From NCBI RefSeq assembly GCF_049860565.1, contig NZ_CP172056.1, positions 744,001-808,000 of the forward strand: DNA of 64,000 nt. Reading direction: 5' to 3'. The DNA is from Desulfitobacterium_A nosdiversum. GTDB lineage: Bacteria; Bacillota; Desulfitobacteriia; Desulfitobacteriales; Desulfitobacteriaceae. The notes under the pieces are model-generated. The model saw nothing but the letters and a program-made list of their open reading frames with translations. It searched no databases and was not told the DNA's origin. Shown here piece by piece: positions 25,535 through 34,528 of the stretch (position 1 is its first letter; every line of letters starts with the position of its first letter). The translations under genes and the position numbers were made by a program.

Positions 25535-25741
25535 ATGAAACAGATATTAATTGGCATAATACGGTTTTATCAGAAATTTATTTCACCGTTAAAGCCGCCT
25601 TCGTGCCGTTTTTACCCGACATGCTCGGAATATTCAATTCAAGCGCTTAGAAAGTATGGGATAATTAAAGGAGGATGGAAATCCATTGTCAGGATTTCCA
25701 AATGTCATCCTTTTCACCCCGGAGGCCATGATCCAGTTTAA
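25535..25741 (+). CDS. yidD: Membrane protein insertion efficiency factor YidD
   Basis: 68-residue protein with the family signature FISPLKPPSCRFYPTCSEYS and KCHPFHPGGHDPV. Accessory factor for YidC-dependent insertion; sits just before yidC. Confidence 0.95.
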   Translation: MKQILIGIIRFYQKFISPLKPPSCRFYPTCSEYSIQALRKYGIIKGGWKSIVRISKCHPFHPGGHDPV

Positions 25742-25752
25742 GGAGGGTTTTT

Positions 25753-26433
25753 GTGAATATTATTGTTGAATGGATGACAACTTTATTGAAGTGGCTATAT
25801 AGTTTGACTGCAGTTATTGGTGTACCTAGTTATGGGATAGCGATTATACTTTTAACCATTTTGATAAAGTCTATAATCTATCCTTTAACTTGGAAACAGA
25901 TGGCTTCTATGCGTAAAACTGTGGATTTACAACCGAAGCTTCAAGCTATACAAAAGAAATATAAAGATGATCCTCAAACGATGAATACAAAAGTAATGGA
26001 GCTTTATAAAGAAAATAATGTTAATCCGGCAGGCGGTTGTCTACCATTAATTATACAACTTCCAATTTTCTGGGGTCTTTATCGGACACTATTCAATTTT
26101 AATAGTTATATTACGGATCCAAGTCAAACTCATTTTTTATGGTTTAATTTAACGCAGAAAGATCCATATTATATTTTAGCTGTTTTAGCTGCTGCAACTT
26201 CCTTTCTTCAAACAAAAGTTACAAGTCCCACTTCTGCTGCGAGTGGAAATGATGCTGCAGCTACTACTCAAAAAACAATGTTATATATAATGCCGCTATT
26301 TATGGGATACATTACAGCTACGGTACCTTCAGGACTTGGACTTTACTGGGTTGTAATGAATATAGTCTCTGTACTTCAACAGCTTTATATTAATCATAAA
26401 TTGGACAAGGAAAAAGAAAAAGCTGCTGCCTAG
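25753..26433 (+). CDS. yidC: Membrane protein insertase YidC/SpoIIIJ
   Basis: Inserts proteins into the membrane and in spore formers (SpoIIIJ) takes part in forespore signalling. 226 residues with about five membrane segments, a cytosolic loop (PKLQAIQKKYKDDPQTMN) and AGGCLPLIIQLPIFWGLY. GTG start with AAGGAGG upstream. Unlike typical SpoIIIJ it lacks an obvious lipobox at its N-terminus. Confidence 0.95.
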   Translation: MNIIVEWMTTLLKWLYSLTAVIGVPSYGIAIILLTILIKSIIYPLTWKQMASMRKTVDLQPKLQAIQKKYKDDPQTMNTKVMELYKENNVNPAGGCLPLIIQLPIFWGLYRTLFNFNSYITDPSQTHFLWFNLTQKDPYYILAVLAAATSFLQTKVTSPTSAASGNDAAATTQKTMLYIMPLFMGYITATVPSGLGLYWVVMNIVSVLQQLYINHKLDKEKEKAAA

Positions 26434-26459
26434 ATTGAGGAACGTGAGGGAGGATTTCT

Positions 26460-27098
26460 ATGAGAATAGCTGAGAAAACAGGCAAAACTGTAGAAGACGC
26501 TATTGAAGCTTGTCTTACGGAATTAGATGTTGAACGAAATAAGGTAAAAATCGAAGTTTTAGAAGAACCTGCTAAAAAAGGGCTCTTTGGTTTATTAGGA
26601 ACTCGATTAGCAAAAGTAAGAGTGTCCTATGAGGACGATCATGGTGCTCTTGCCTGTGATTTTCTAAAAAGCGTTTGCCAATGCATGGGAGTTCAAGCGG
26701 AATTTAGCTCTTTAAAAAAAGAAAATCAATGGTTTGTAAACATAACTGGTGCAGAGCTTGGAATTCTTATTGGGCGTCGAGGGGATACTCTTGAAGCCTT
26801 GCAATTTCTTACAAATTTAGCTGTTTCAAAGAAATTATCTGAGAAAATTAGAATTGTCGTTGATGTTGAAGGGTATCGGCAAAGGCGTGAGGAAACATTA
26901 ATTCGATTAGCAAAACGTTTATCTGAAAAAGTGAAAAGAACAGGAAATCGGGTTGTTTTGGAACCGATGAATCCCCATGAACGCAGGATTATCCATACGG
27001 CGCTTCAAGATGATACGCGAGTTTCCACGTTTAGTGAAGGTGATGAACCTAATCGTCGGATTGTCATCTCACTTAAAAGAACAAAAGAAATTTCGTGA
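26460..27098 (+). CDS. khpB: RNA-binding protein KhpB/Jag (EloR)
   Basis: 212 residues: Jag_N domain (AEKTGKTVEDAIEACLTEL), KH domain with IGRRGDTLEALQFLTNLA, and R3H domain (ERRIIHTALQDDTRV). Binds RNA and influences cell elongation and division in related bacteria. Follows yidC as usual. Confidence 0.95.
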   Translation: MRIAEKTGKTVEDAIEACLTELDVERNKVKIEVLEEPAKKGLFGLLGTRLAKVRVSYEDDHGALACDFLKSVCQCMGVQAEFSSLKKENQWFVNITGAELGILIGRRGDTLEALQFLTNLAVSKKLSEKIRIVVDVEGYRQRREETLIRLAKRLSEKVKRTGNRVVLEPMNPHERRIIHTALQDDTRVSTFSEGDEPNRRIVISLKRTKEIS

Positions 27099-27100
27099 GG

Positions 27101-27120
27101 GGCTTTGCCCCTTTTTTTAA
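27101..27120 (+). terminator. Terminator of the rpmH-khpB operon
   Basis: GGGGCTTTGCCCC followed by T7, directly after khpB. Confidence 0.88.
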
Positions 27121-27125
27121 TATGT

Positions 27126-27160
27126 CAGAAAGTATAACCTTCGGTTTTATACTTTCTTCC
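27126..27160. repeat. Dispersed hairpin repeat, copy 1
   Basis: CAGAAAGTATAACCTTCGG and its near-complement TTTTATACTTTCTT form a hairpin with an apical loop around CTTCGG. A nearly identical element occurs at 48472-48505. Both copies lie directly after an operon terminator. Confidence 0.7.
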
Positions 27161-27176
27161 AGCATAAGTGCAACTA

Positions 27177-27243
27177 GAGGCTTTGCCTTCGCTAAGGCTA
27201 ACAAGTGCGAAGACAGTGTCTTAGGGCGAAGCCGGGTTTTTTT
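27177..27243 (+). promoter_or_regulatory. Complex hairpin/possible attenuator before mnmE
   Basis: CTTCGC at 27187-27192 can pair with GCGAAG at 27207-27212 or with a second GCGAAG at 27226-27231. In the second case TAAG/CTTA extends the stem, and seven T residues follow at 27237-27243. This could be a plain terminator or a two-state attenuator of the mnmE operon; no known RNA family was recognised. Confidence 0.45.
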
Positions 27244-27285
27244 AATATGTTTATAAAACATCGGTAAGTATTGGGAGAGGTTAAA

Positions 27286-28647
27286 GTGAATGATACAATT
27301 GTCGCTATGGCGACTTCTTTAGGTGAAGCAAGTATTCATGTTATACGATTAAGCGGACCTCAGTCCGAACAAATTATTAAATCGTGCTTTTTACCTAAGA
27401 ATAAAGAGCGATGGCACCGCCAGGAAACATATCAATTATATTTAGGTCAATTTACCGATGAAGATAAAGTTATAGATGAAGTTTTGGTTAGCAGAATGCT
27501 CTCTCCTCATTCTTTTACCGGTGAAGATGTTCTTGAAATTAGTTGTCACGGAGGCTTATTTGTTGCGCAGAGAATTTTAGAAATATGTTTAAAAAATGGA
27601 GCACGTTTAGCTGAACCTGGGGAATTTACAAAGAGGGCTTTCCTTAATGGAAAGTTGGATCTTATACAGGCAGAGGCAATCATAGACTTGATTTCCGCAA
27701 AAAATGAAAAGTCCGCCGATTTAGCGATTTCACAGTTAGACGGAGGTTTATCCCTAAAAATTTTGGAGTTAAGGGACCATGTATTAGAAGTATTAGCTTT
27801 TATTGAGGCAGGAATTGATTTTCCAGAAGACGATGTTGAGGAATTAGATCGAGATGCCTTAAATTTAAAACTTGTTCAAGGCATAAATCTTGCTGAAGAT
27901 TTACTTAAAGGGAGCAGAACAGGGAAAATATTAAGGGAAGGCCTTCTTACTGTTATTGTGGGACAGCCCAATGTAGGCAAATCAAGCTTATTGAACTCTT
28001 TAATGAAAGAAGAGCGCGCGATTGTCACCGATATTCCAGGAACAACCCGTGACGAGATTCGAGAAACGGTAAATCTGGGAGGAATATTATTACAGCTCGT
28101 GGATACAGCCGGGATTAGGAAAAGTTTAGATCCCATTGAAAAAATCGGAATAGAAAGAACTTGGAAAGCCCTTGCCAAGGCTGAACTTATTCTTTTAATT
28201 ATTGAGGCGGGTAAAAATTTATCAGCAGATGAAAGAAATATTATTGAACATAACTCTGACCATGTAGTGGTGCTTGTGAACAAAATAGATGCAGTTAAAA
28301 ATTTTAAAGCTGTAAGTCCAATAAAAAACGAAATTTGGATTCCCTTCTCTGTTCGTGAGCGAATTGGGTTTAAACAGTTAGAAGAAGAAGTTAAAAAAAG
28401 AGTTTATAAAGGTATTAGTGAGCAAACGAAAGATCCTTTGTTATCAAATATTCGACAAATATCTGCTTTAGAAAGAGGATTATCTTCTTTAAATAATGCT
28501 CTTGTTAGTTTGGAGGCCGGAATTCCATGGGATATTCTTTCCATAGATGTGCGTCAGGCTTTACAGGATTTATCGGAAATTACGGGACAAAATGTTCAGG
28601 AGTCACTCCTTGATAATATTTTTTCAAGATTTTGTATTGGAAAGTAG
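27286..28647 (+). CDS. mnmE: tRNA modification GTPase MnmE
   Basis: With MnmG, adds the (carboxymethyl)aminomethyl group to wobble uridine 34. 453 residues: N-terminal tetrahydrofolate-binding domain, helical domain, inserted G domain with GQPNVGKSSLLNSL, TDIPGTTRDE and DTAGIR, and the C-terminal FCIGK motif with its conserved Cys. The GTG at 27286 is chosen because GGGAGAGG lies five bases upstream; a TTG at 27271 would overlap that sequence. Confidence 0.97.
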   Translation: MNDTIVAMATSLGEASIHVIRLSGPQSEQIIKSCFLPKNKERWHRQETYQLYLGQFTDEDKVIDEVLVSRMLSPHSFTGEDVLEISCHGGLFVAQRILEICLKNGARLAEPGEFTKRAFLNGKLDLIQAEAIIDLISAKNEKSADLAISQLDGGLSLKILELRDHVLEVLAFIEAGIDFPEDDVEELDRDALNLKLVQGINLAEDLLKGSRTGKILREGLLTVIVGQPNVGKSSLLNSLMKEERAIVTDIPGTTRDEIRETVNLGGILLQLVDTAGIRKSLDPIEKIGIERTWKALAKAELILLIIEAGKNLSADERNIIEHNSDHVVVLVNKIDAVKNFKAVSPIKNEIWIPFSVRERIGFKQLEEEVKKRVYKGISEQTKDPLLSNIRQISALERGLSSLNNALVSLEAGIPWDILSIDVRQALQDLSEITGQNVQESLLDNIFSRFCIGK

Positions 28648-28656
28648 GTTTAAGTC

Positions 28657-30567
28657 GTGGAATATCAAGCCGGAAGCTATGATGTAATAGTAGTAGGTGC
28701 TGGCCATGCCGGTTGTGAGGCAGCTTTAGCAGCTGCTCGATTAGGTTGTGAAACCTTACTCATTACTTTGAATTTAGATTCAATTGCCCATATGCCTTGT
28801 AATCCTTCTCTAGGTGGACCGGCCAAAGGTCATTTAGTTCGTGAAATTGATGCACTTGGCGGCCAAATGGGTATCGTTGGCGATCAAACTTCGTTGCAAG
28901 TTCGAATGTTGAATACGGGTAAAGGTCCTGCAGTTCACGCATTAAGGGTTCAATCGGATAAACTGGCTTATTCGCGGCGAATGAGAGATGTTCTTTTAGC
29001 TCATCCTCGTTTGACCATCGTTCAGGCCCTTGTTGAAAATATTAAGGTTGAAAAGGGTCAGTTAAAAGGAGTTATAACACGTACGGGTGCCTTTTTTGAA
29101 GCTAGTCAAGTTGTTTTAACAAGCGGAACATATCTTAGAGGCAGGATCATTATTGGTCCGGCTATGTATGAAGGAGGACCCAATGGTCAGCAGGCGGCGA
29201 TGAACTTGTCGGGAGGATTAAGAGATATCGGAATAGAACTTGGACGGTTTAAAACCGGAACTCCTCCCCGTATCCATCGTCGTTCTGTTGATTTCAGCAA
29301 GTTTAAGATTCAACCCGGGGATAAAGTTCCGTGGAGGTATTCCTTTTTACCAACAGAAAGTATTTTTTGGGGCAGGAATCCAGAAAAACAGGTTCCTTGC
29401 TGGTTAGGATATACCACTGCCCATACTCATGAGATTATTACTGAAAATTTATATCGGGCACCTCTCTATTCCGGAGAAATTGAAGGAATAGGCCCGCGGT
29501 ATTGCCCTTCAATTGAGGATAAAGTTGTTCGTTTTGCCAACCGTCCTGCTCATCAGATTTTTCTGGAACCTGAAGGTTGGAATAGTGATGAATTATATAT
29601 TGCCGGACTTTCTACAAGCATGCCTGAGGATGTTCAGTATGATATTTTAAGAAGTATTCCCGGTTTAGAGAAGGTTAAGCTGCTTCGTCCTGGTTATGCT
29701 ATTGAATATGATTATGTTTTGCCTCATCAGCTTTCTTTAACTTTAGAGGTACGTCAAGTTTCAGGACTATTTACCGCTGGACAACTTAATGGCACCTCTG
29801 GATATGAAGAAGCAGCAGCACAGGGTTTACTGGCGGGTATTAATGCTGCATTAAAAGCAAAAGAGAAAGATCCTTTTATCGTTCGTCGTTCAGAAGGGTA
29901 TCTAGGTGTTCTTGTAGATGATCTTGTCAATAAAGGAATTAAAGAACCTTATCGTTTATTAACATCCCGCGCTGAGTATAGACTTGTTCTGAGACAGGAC
30001 AATGCCGATTTGCGTCTAACTGAGCGTGGTCGTGAGATTGGACTTGTTGATGATGAACGTTGGCAGAGATTTGAGAAAAAACGAGAGGATCTGGAGAAAA
30101 TTAAACAACTGTGGCATGAAACTGTATTTTCTCCACATAATCAAGAGTTTCAAGAGGTATTAAGTTCAGTTAATTCTACTCCTGCTAAGGGTGGATTAAG
30201 TGCTGAAGAACTTATCCGGCGTCCGGAAATATCTCTTCCAGAGATTAAAAAATTAGTAGATGTGAGGGATTTCGAGGAAGAGGCATTAGAAGAGGCCGCA
30301 ATAGAAACTAAGTATTCAGGATATATCGATAAACAGTTAGTTGAGATAGAACACTTCGCTAAGATGGAAGGGCATTTACTTCCTGAAGATATTCAATATG
30401 ATAAGGTAAGAGGTTTATCTACCGAAGGTAGGCAACGTTTAATCGAAGTATATCCTATTAATGTCGGCCAGGCTTCTCGTATTACTGGCGTAACTCCGGC
30501 AGATATCTCAGTTTTACTTGTGTTCTTGGAGCAGAACCGTCGAGGAGGAAAAGATAATGCTTCCTGA
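28657..30567 (+). CDS. mnmG: tRNA uridine-5-carboxymethylaminomethyl modification enzyme MnmG
   Basis: FAD-dependent partner of MnmE. 636 residues with the dinucleotide motif VVVGAGHAGCEAALAAARLG, NPSLGGPAKGHLVREIDALG and QLNGTSGYEEAAAQGLLAG, and a C-terminal helical domain. GTG start nine bases after mnmE. Confidence 0.97.
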   Translation: MEYQAGSYDVIVVGAGHAGCEAALAAARLGCETLLITLNLDSIAHMPCNPSLGGPAKGHLVREIDALGGQMGIVGDQTSLQVRMLNTGKGPAVHALRVQSDKLAYSRRMRDVLLAHPRLTIVQALVENIKVEKGQLKGVITRTGAFFEASQVVLTSGTYLRGRIIIGPAMYEGGPNGQQAAMNLSGGLRDIGIELGRFKTGTPPRIHRRSVDFSKFKIQPGDKVPWRYSFLPTESIFWGRNPEKQVPCWLGYTTAHTHEIITENLYRAPLYSGEIEGIGPRYCPSIEDKVVRFANRPAHQIFLEPEGWNSDELYIAGLSTSMPEDVQYDILRSIPGLEKVKLLRPGYAIEYDYVLPHQLSLTLEVRQVSGLFTAGQLNGTSGYEEAAAQGLLAGINAALKAKEKDPFIVRRSEGYLGVLVDDLVNKGIKEPYRLLTSRAEYRLVLRQDNADLRLTERGREIGLVDDERWQRFEKKREDLEKIKQLWHETVFSPHNQEFQEVLSSVNSTPAKGGLSAEELIRRPEISLPEIKKLVDVRDFEEEALEEAAIETKYSGYIDKQLVEIEHFAKMEGHLLPEDIQYDKVRGLSTEGRQRLIEVYPINVGQASRITGVTPADISVLLVFLEQNRRGGKDNAS

Positions 30568-31273
30568 ACATTTGATTCTGTTACGTGATTTAGTTCTTAA
30601 GAAACTCGAGTATTCGCTTACTGATTCTCAGCTTCAGCAATTTTCGTTATATGCGGATTTATTAATGGATTGGAATCAAAAAATTAATTTAACGAGTATT
30701 GTCGAGCCTAGGGAGATTGTTGTAAAACATTTTCTTGATTCACTAACATTAATGCCATGGATTAATGGAGATAAAGTGGCAGATATTGGAACTGGCGCTG
30801 GTTTTCCAGGAATACCTCTGAAAATAGTTTACCCTGACAAGAATTTTGTTCTTATCGATTCTTTAGCTAAACGCTTAGACTTTTTGAATGTAGTTATTCA
30901 GAAAATTGATCTTAATAAGATTGAGACAATTCATTCCCGTGCTGAGGACTTTGGAAGAAATAACCAGTATAGATCGAGTTTTGATACAGTTGTTTCCCGT
31001 GCTGTGGCTAAATTACCTGTATTGCTTGAGTATTCAATTCCTTTATTAAGAGTTGGAGGAGTTTTTCTAGCTGCTAAGGGCAGCCAAGGTGATGAGGAAG
31101 TCGCAGAATCTGGTAATGCATTATCACTTTTAGGCGCAGAGATTAAGGATATATGTAAACTGAATTTAGGAGAAGGTGCTGATAATCGGGCAATAATTAT
31201 TATTGAAAAAATAAAACCTACTCCGTCTATTTATCCTCGAAAGCCGGGTACTCCAGCTAAAAAACCTTTATAA
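30557..31273 (+). CDS. rsmG: 16S rRNA (guanine(527)-N7)-methyltransferase RsmG
   Basis: Methylates G527 of 16S rRNA using S-adenosylmethionine. 238 residues, SAM motif VADIGTGAGFPGIPLKI, N-terminal DWNQKINLTSI. The ATG at 30557 has GAGGAGG upstream and overlaps the mnmG end by 11 bases. Third gene of mnmE-mnmG-rsmG. Confidence 0.96.
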   Translation: MLPEHLILLRDLVLKKLEYSLTDSQLQQFSLYADLLMDWNQKINLTSIVEPREIVVKHFLDSLTLMPWINGDKVADIGTGAGFPGIPLKIVYPDKNFVLIDSLAKRLDFLNVVIQKIDLNKIETIHSRAEDFGRNNQYRSSFDTVVSRAVAKLPVLLEYSIPLLRVGGVFLAAKGSQGDEEVAESGNALSLLGAEIKDICKLNLGEGADNRAIIIIEKIKPTPSIYPRKPGTPAKKPL

Positions 31274-31284
31274 GTTTTCAGTGA

Positions 31285-31325
31285 GGAGCACGATACGTCA
31301 TTATTGACGATCGTGCTCTATTTTA
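31285..31325 (+). terminator. Terminator of mnmE-mnmG-rsmG
   Basis: GAGCACGAT...ATCGTGCTC with an inner CGTCA/TGACG pairing, followed by ATTTTAT. Confidence 0.8.
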
Positions 31326-31469
31326 TGATATAACAATTAAGTTTTTACTAATATAATGTCAAAACTTGATAAATCTTTTTTATGAAAACTAGTTTTATTA
31401 GTTGCGATTTGATACTATAGATATTAGGTGATTTTGTGGTATTTTTACCTTTAAGAAAGGGGGGATATT

Positions 31470-32231
31470 GTGGCTAGAATAATAACTATAGCAAATCAAA
31501 AAGGCGGAGTCGCAAAAACTACAACTGCGGTTAATTTGTGTGCATGTTTAGCTGAGTCGGGAAAGAAAGTCTTATTGCTTGATTTGGATCCTCAGGGAAA
31601 TGCGACAAGCGGATATGGAGTTATTAAAGACAAGTTAAACTACTGTATCTATGATGTTTTAATCAATGATGTTCCAGTAAGGCAGGTTATTTTAAAGACT
31701 GATGTTAAGAACTTATGGATTATTCCGGCTAGGATTGAATTAGCAGGTGCTGAAATCGAACTTGTTAATTTAGATCAGCGTGATAAAAAACTGAATCATG
31801 CTCTCAAGCCAATACAGGATGAATATGATTTTATCATTATTGATTGTCCTCCCTCGTTAGGCCTGCTTACATTGAATGCTCTTGGTGCGGCTACGGATAT
31901 CCTAATTCCGATTCAATGTGAGTATTATGCGCTTGAAGGTTTATCGCTTTTAATGAGTACTCTTGATCGTGTTAAGAAAGGTTTAAATCCGAATCTTAAT
32001 ATATTAGGTGTATTATTAACAATGTTTGATGCTCGAACCAACTTGTCCATCCAAGTCGTTGATGAAGTAAAAAAATACTTCCGAAATAAAGTTTTTCATA
32101 CCATTGTACCTCGAAATGTTAGATTAAGTGAGGCGCCTAGTCATGGTAAACCCATTGTTTTATATGACCCTAAATCAAGAGGCGCTGACGTTTATCGTGA
32201 TTTAGCAGAGGAGGTGTTAGAACGTGCCTAA
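31470..32231 (+). CDS. parA: Chromosome partitioning ATPase ParA/Soj
   Basis: 253-residue ParA with the deviant Walker A NQKGGVAKTTTAVNLCACLA and Walker B IIIDCPPSLGLLTLNAL. Works with ParB and parS in origin segregation and, as Soj, regulates DnaA and sporulation in Bacillus. GTG start with AAGGGGGG upstream. Overlaps parB by eight bases. Confidence 0.96.
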   Translation: MARIITIANQKGGVAKTTTAVNLCACLAESGKKVLLLDLDPQGNATSGYGVIKDKLNYCIYDVLINDVPVRQVILKTDVKNLWIIPARIELAGAEIELVNLDQRDKKLNHALKPIQDEYDFIIIDCPPSLGLLTLNALGAATDILIPIQCEYYALEGLSLLMSTLDRVKKGLNPNLNILGVLLTMFDARTNLSIQVVDEVKKYFRNKVFHTIVPRNVRLSEAPSHGKPIVLYDPKSRGADVYRDLAEEVLERA

Positions 32232-33072
32232 AAAAGCTTTAGGTAGAGGTCTCGGAGCTTTAATCTCGGAGGATTTATCTCATGACGAATCAGGTATCCG
32301 TGAAATCAAAATGGATAAAATATATCCTAACCCGGATCAACCGCGTAAGGAGTTCGATCCAGAGACTCTACAGGAGTTATCAGTATCTATTAAGACACAC
32401 GGTTTGCTGCAGCCTATCTTAGTCAAACCTGATGGTGATAATTATATTATTGTTGCTGGCGAACGTCGTTTCAGAGCAGCTCAGATCATTGAAATGGGGA
32501 AAATCCCTTGCATTGTTCAAGAATGCTCTGAACAGGAGATGGCAGAGCGTGCTCTTGTTGAAAATATCCAACGATCTAATTTATCGCCCATTGAAGAGGG
32601 GTTGGCTTATGCGCGATTGATGCAAGAATATATGCTTACACAAGAGCAAATAGCTGAAAGAGTAGGTAAGGGCAGAACTACTATTGCAAATTTGCTTCGT
32701 GTTATTCAACTCCCTGAGCGAATTTTACAATTTATAAGAAATGAAAAATTATCACTAGGTCATGCTAAAGTATTACTGGGTATTAAAGACAGCTCGCTTC
32801 AAGTATTGCTTGCTGAAAAGGCTGCGCGCGAAAATTTGTCTGTTCGTGATTTGGAAACGTTGTTTACTAGAATGACTGATGGTTCAAAGCCTATAATAGT
32901 TAAAGATAAAGTACTTAGCCCCTGGGATTCGGTAGAAGATAAGTTGAGAGCATCCTTTCAGACCAAAGTACGCCTCAAAGGAGATAAGAATCGCGGAAAA
33001 ATTGAGATTGAATTCTTTTCAGAGGAAGAATTAAATAGACTTCTTGAGCTATGGAATGTGCAAATTGAGTAG
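32224..33072 (+). CDS. parB: Chromosome partitioning protein ParB/Spo0J
   Basis: 282 residues: ParB N-terminal CTPase domain (PNPDQPRKEFD, VAGERRFRAAQ, ALVENIQRSNLSPIEEGLAY), helix-turn-helix (LTQEQIAERVGKGRTTIANL) and a C-terminal dimerisation domain. GTG start inside the parA end. Two parS sites lie 70-140 bases downstream. No second ParB-like gene (Noc) is present nearby. Confidence 0.96.
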   Translation: MPKKALGRGLGALISEDLSHDESGIREIKMDKIYPNPDQPRKEFDPETLQELSVSIKTHGLLQPILVKPDGDNYIIVAGERRFRAAQIIEMGKIPCIVQECSEQEMAERALVENIQRSNLSPIEEGLAYARLMQEYMLTQEQIAERVGKGRTTIANLLRVIQLPERILQFIRNEKLSLGHAKVLLGIKDSSLQVLLAEKAARENLSVRDLETLFTRMTDGSKPIIVKDKVLSPWDSVEDKLRASFQTKVRLKGDKNRGKIEIEFFSEEELNRLLELWNVQIE

Positions 33073-33142
33073 GATCTGATTTATATGATTTGTTTCTTCT
33101 ATAGTAATTAAGGAAGCAATTAAGTATTTTAATCCTTTAAAA

Positions 33143-33158
33143 TGTTCCACGTGGAACA
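33143..33158. promoter_or_regulatory. parS site 1
   Basis: Perfect 16-bp palindrome TGTTCCACGTGGAACA, matching the parS consensus (TGTTNCACGTGNAACA) bound by ParB. Confidence 0.92.
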
Positions 33159-33197
33159 TTTCTTATTTTCACCTATGTTTGTCAATGATTTTAATAA

Positions 33198-33213
33198 TGT
33201 TCCACGTGGAACA
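33198..33213. promoter_or_regulatory. parS site 2
   Basis: Identical palindrome TGTTCCACGTGGAACA, 55 bases from site 1 (start to start), about five helical turns. Confidence 0.92.
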
Positions 33214-33280
33214 TTAAAGTTAAATTGAAATAAAAGCCTTGATCATTCAGTAAATATAGGTTGAGAAGGCAGGTAAAAAT

Positions 33281-33982
33281 GTGTTAGGGACAATAGTCAA
33301 TTCGGTTGCAATTTTGATAGGCGGAATACTAGGAATCCTATTTGGCAATGCACTTCCTGAAAAAATGAAGAATACAGTGATCCAGGGGATTGGGTTAGCA
33401 GTAATACTTATTGGTTTAAATATGGCCATTCAAACTAAAAACCCATTAGTGGTTATAGCAAGTTTGGTTCTTGGTGGAGTAGTTGGAGAACTTATTGATA
33501 TTGAATTACAGCTAAAAAAGTTTGGAGAATGGTTAGAGAAAACATTATCAAGGGGAAAACAAAAAGGGAACTTCACAAAAGCCTTTGTAACATCCAGTTT
33601 AATCTATTGTGTTGGGGCAATGGCCATTATGGGCTCTTTAGAAAGCGGATTAAAAGGCGTTCACGATATTCTATACGCTAAAGCAATGCTTGACGGAATT
33701 TCGGCCATTGTATTTACGTCATCGATGGGTATTGGCGTATTAGCATCCGTTATTCCTGTTTTTCTTTACCAGGGAGGAATAACAATTTCCGCTGGACTGC
33801 TGCAAAACGTATTATCAACTCCAGTGATTACAGAAATGAGTGCAACAGGTGGTTTGTTAATTATCGGAATAGGAATAACAATTCTTGAAATTAAAGAGAT
33901 AAAAGTGGGAAACTTATTACCAGGAATTTTTGCCGCGATCCCACTGACAATAATATTTAGTGTTTTCCATCTAGGAAGTTAA
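33281..33982 (+). CDS. DUF554 family membrane protein
   Basis: 233 residues, about seven hydrophobic segments, beginning LGTIVNSVAILIGGILGILFG as in the YdfK/YqgA family; contains YCVGAMAIMGSLESGL and DGISAIVFTSSMGIGV. Predicted transporter-like inner-membrane protein, function unknown. GTG start. Confidence 0.88.
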   Translation: MLGTIVNSVAILIGGILGILFGNALPEKMKNTVIQGIGLAVILIGLNMAIQTKNPLVVIASLVLGGVVGELIDIELQLKKFGEWLEKTLSRGKQKGNFTKAFVTSSLIYCVGAMAIMGSLESGLKGVHDILYAKAMLDGISAIVFTSSMGIGVLASVIPVFLYQGGITISAGLLQNVLSTPVITEMSATGGLLIIGIGITILEIKEIKVGNLLPGIFAAIPLTIIFSVFHLGS

Positions 33983-34011
33983 CAATAATTAAATTTAAGG
34001 AGATAAGACTA

Positions 34012-34515
34012 ATGGATTTAGTAAATTTAATGCAAACATATTGGTGGGTTTTCCTAAGCGTTATTCTTGTATTAGTTATTATCCCATACTTTTTAATTTA
34101 TGCACTATTGAAACGCTTGAAAAGATATGAAAAAGCACATATAAGCATTCAAACATTTATGAGTGGAAAAGAATTGGATAAACTTTTAGATGAAAATTTG
34201 AAAAATGTAAAAGAGTTAGGAAGTAAATTTGAATTGCAAAATAGCAGACTGACAAAAACAGAAGAAAAACTCCGTCAATCTGTTGATCGAGCGGAGCTGG
34301 TTCGTTTCAATGCATTTGAAAATATGGGAAGCAATTTAAGTTTTTCTCTCGCTCTTCTCAATCAGGAGGGAAATGGGGTTGTTATTTCATCTATAAATAG
34401 CCGGGAGGAATCTCGGGTTTATGCGAAGCCAATAGAAAAAGGACAGTCGTCTTATCATCTTTCTGCAGAAGAAATTCAAGCCCTTGAGAAAGCTCAAAAA
34501 ACACTGCATATATAA
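34012..34515 (+). CDS. DUF4446 family protein
   Basis: 167 residues: one N-terminal membrane helix (VFLSVILVLVIIPYFLIYAL), a predicted coiled coil, then a conserved domain with RFNAFENMGSNLSFSLALL and GVVISSINSREESRVYAKPI. Found near parAB in many spore-forming clostridia; function unknown. Shine-Dalgarno AAGGAG. Confidence 0.85.
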   Translation: MDLVNLMQTYWWVFLSVILVLVIIPYFLIYALLKRLKRYEKAHISIQTFMSGKELDKLLDENLKNVKELGSKFELQNSRLTKTEEKLRQSVDRAELVRFNAFENMGSNLSFSLALLNQEGNGVVISSINSREESRVYAKPIEKGQSSYHLSAEEIQALEKAQKTLHI

Positions 34516-34528
34516 TAAGTAGAAACAA

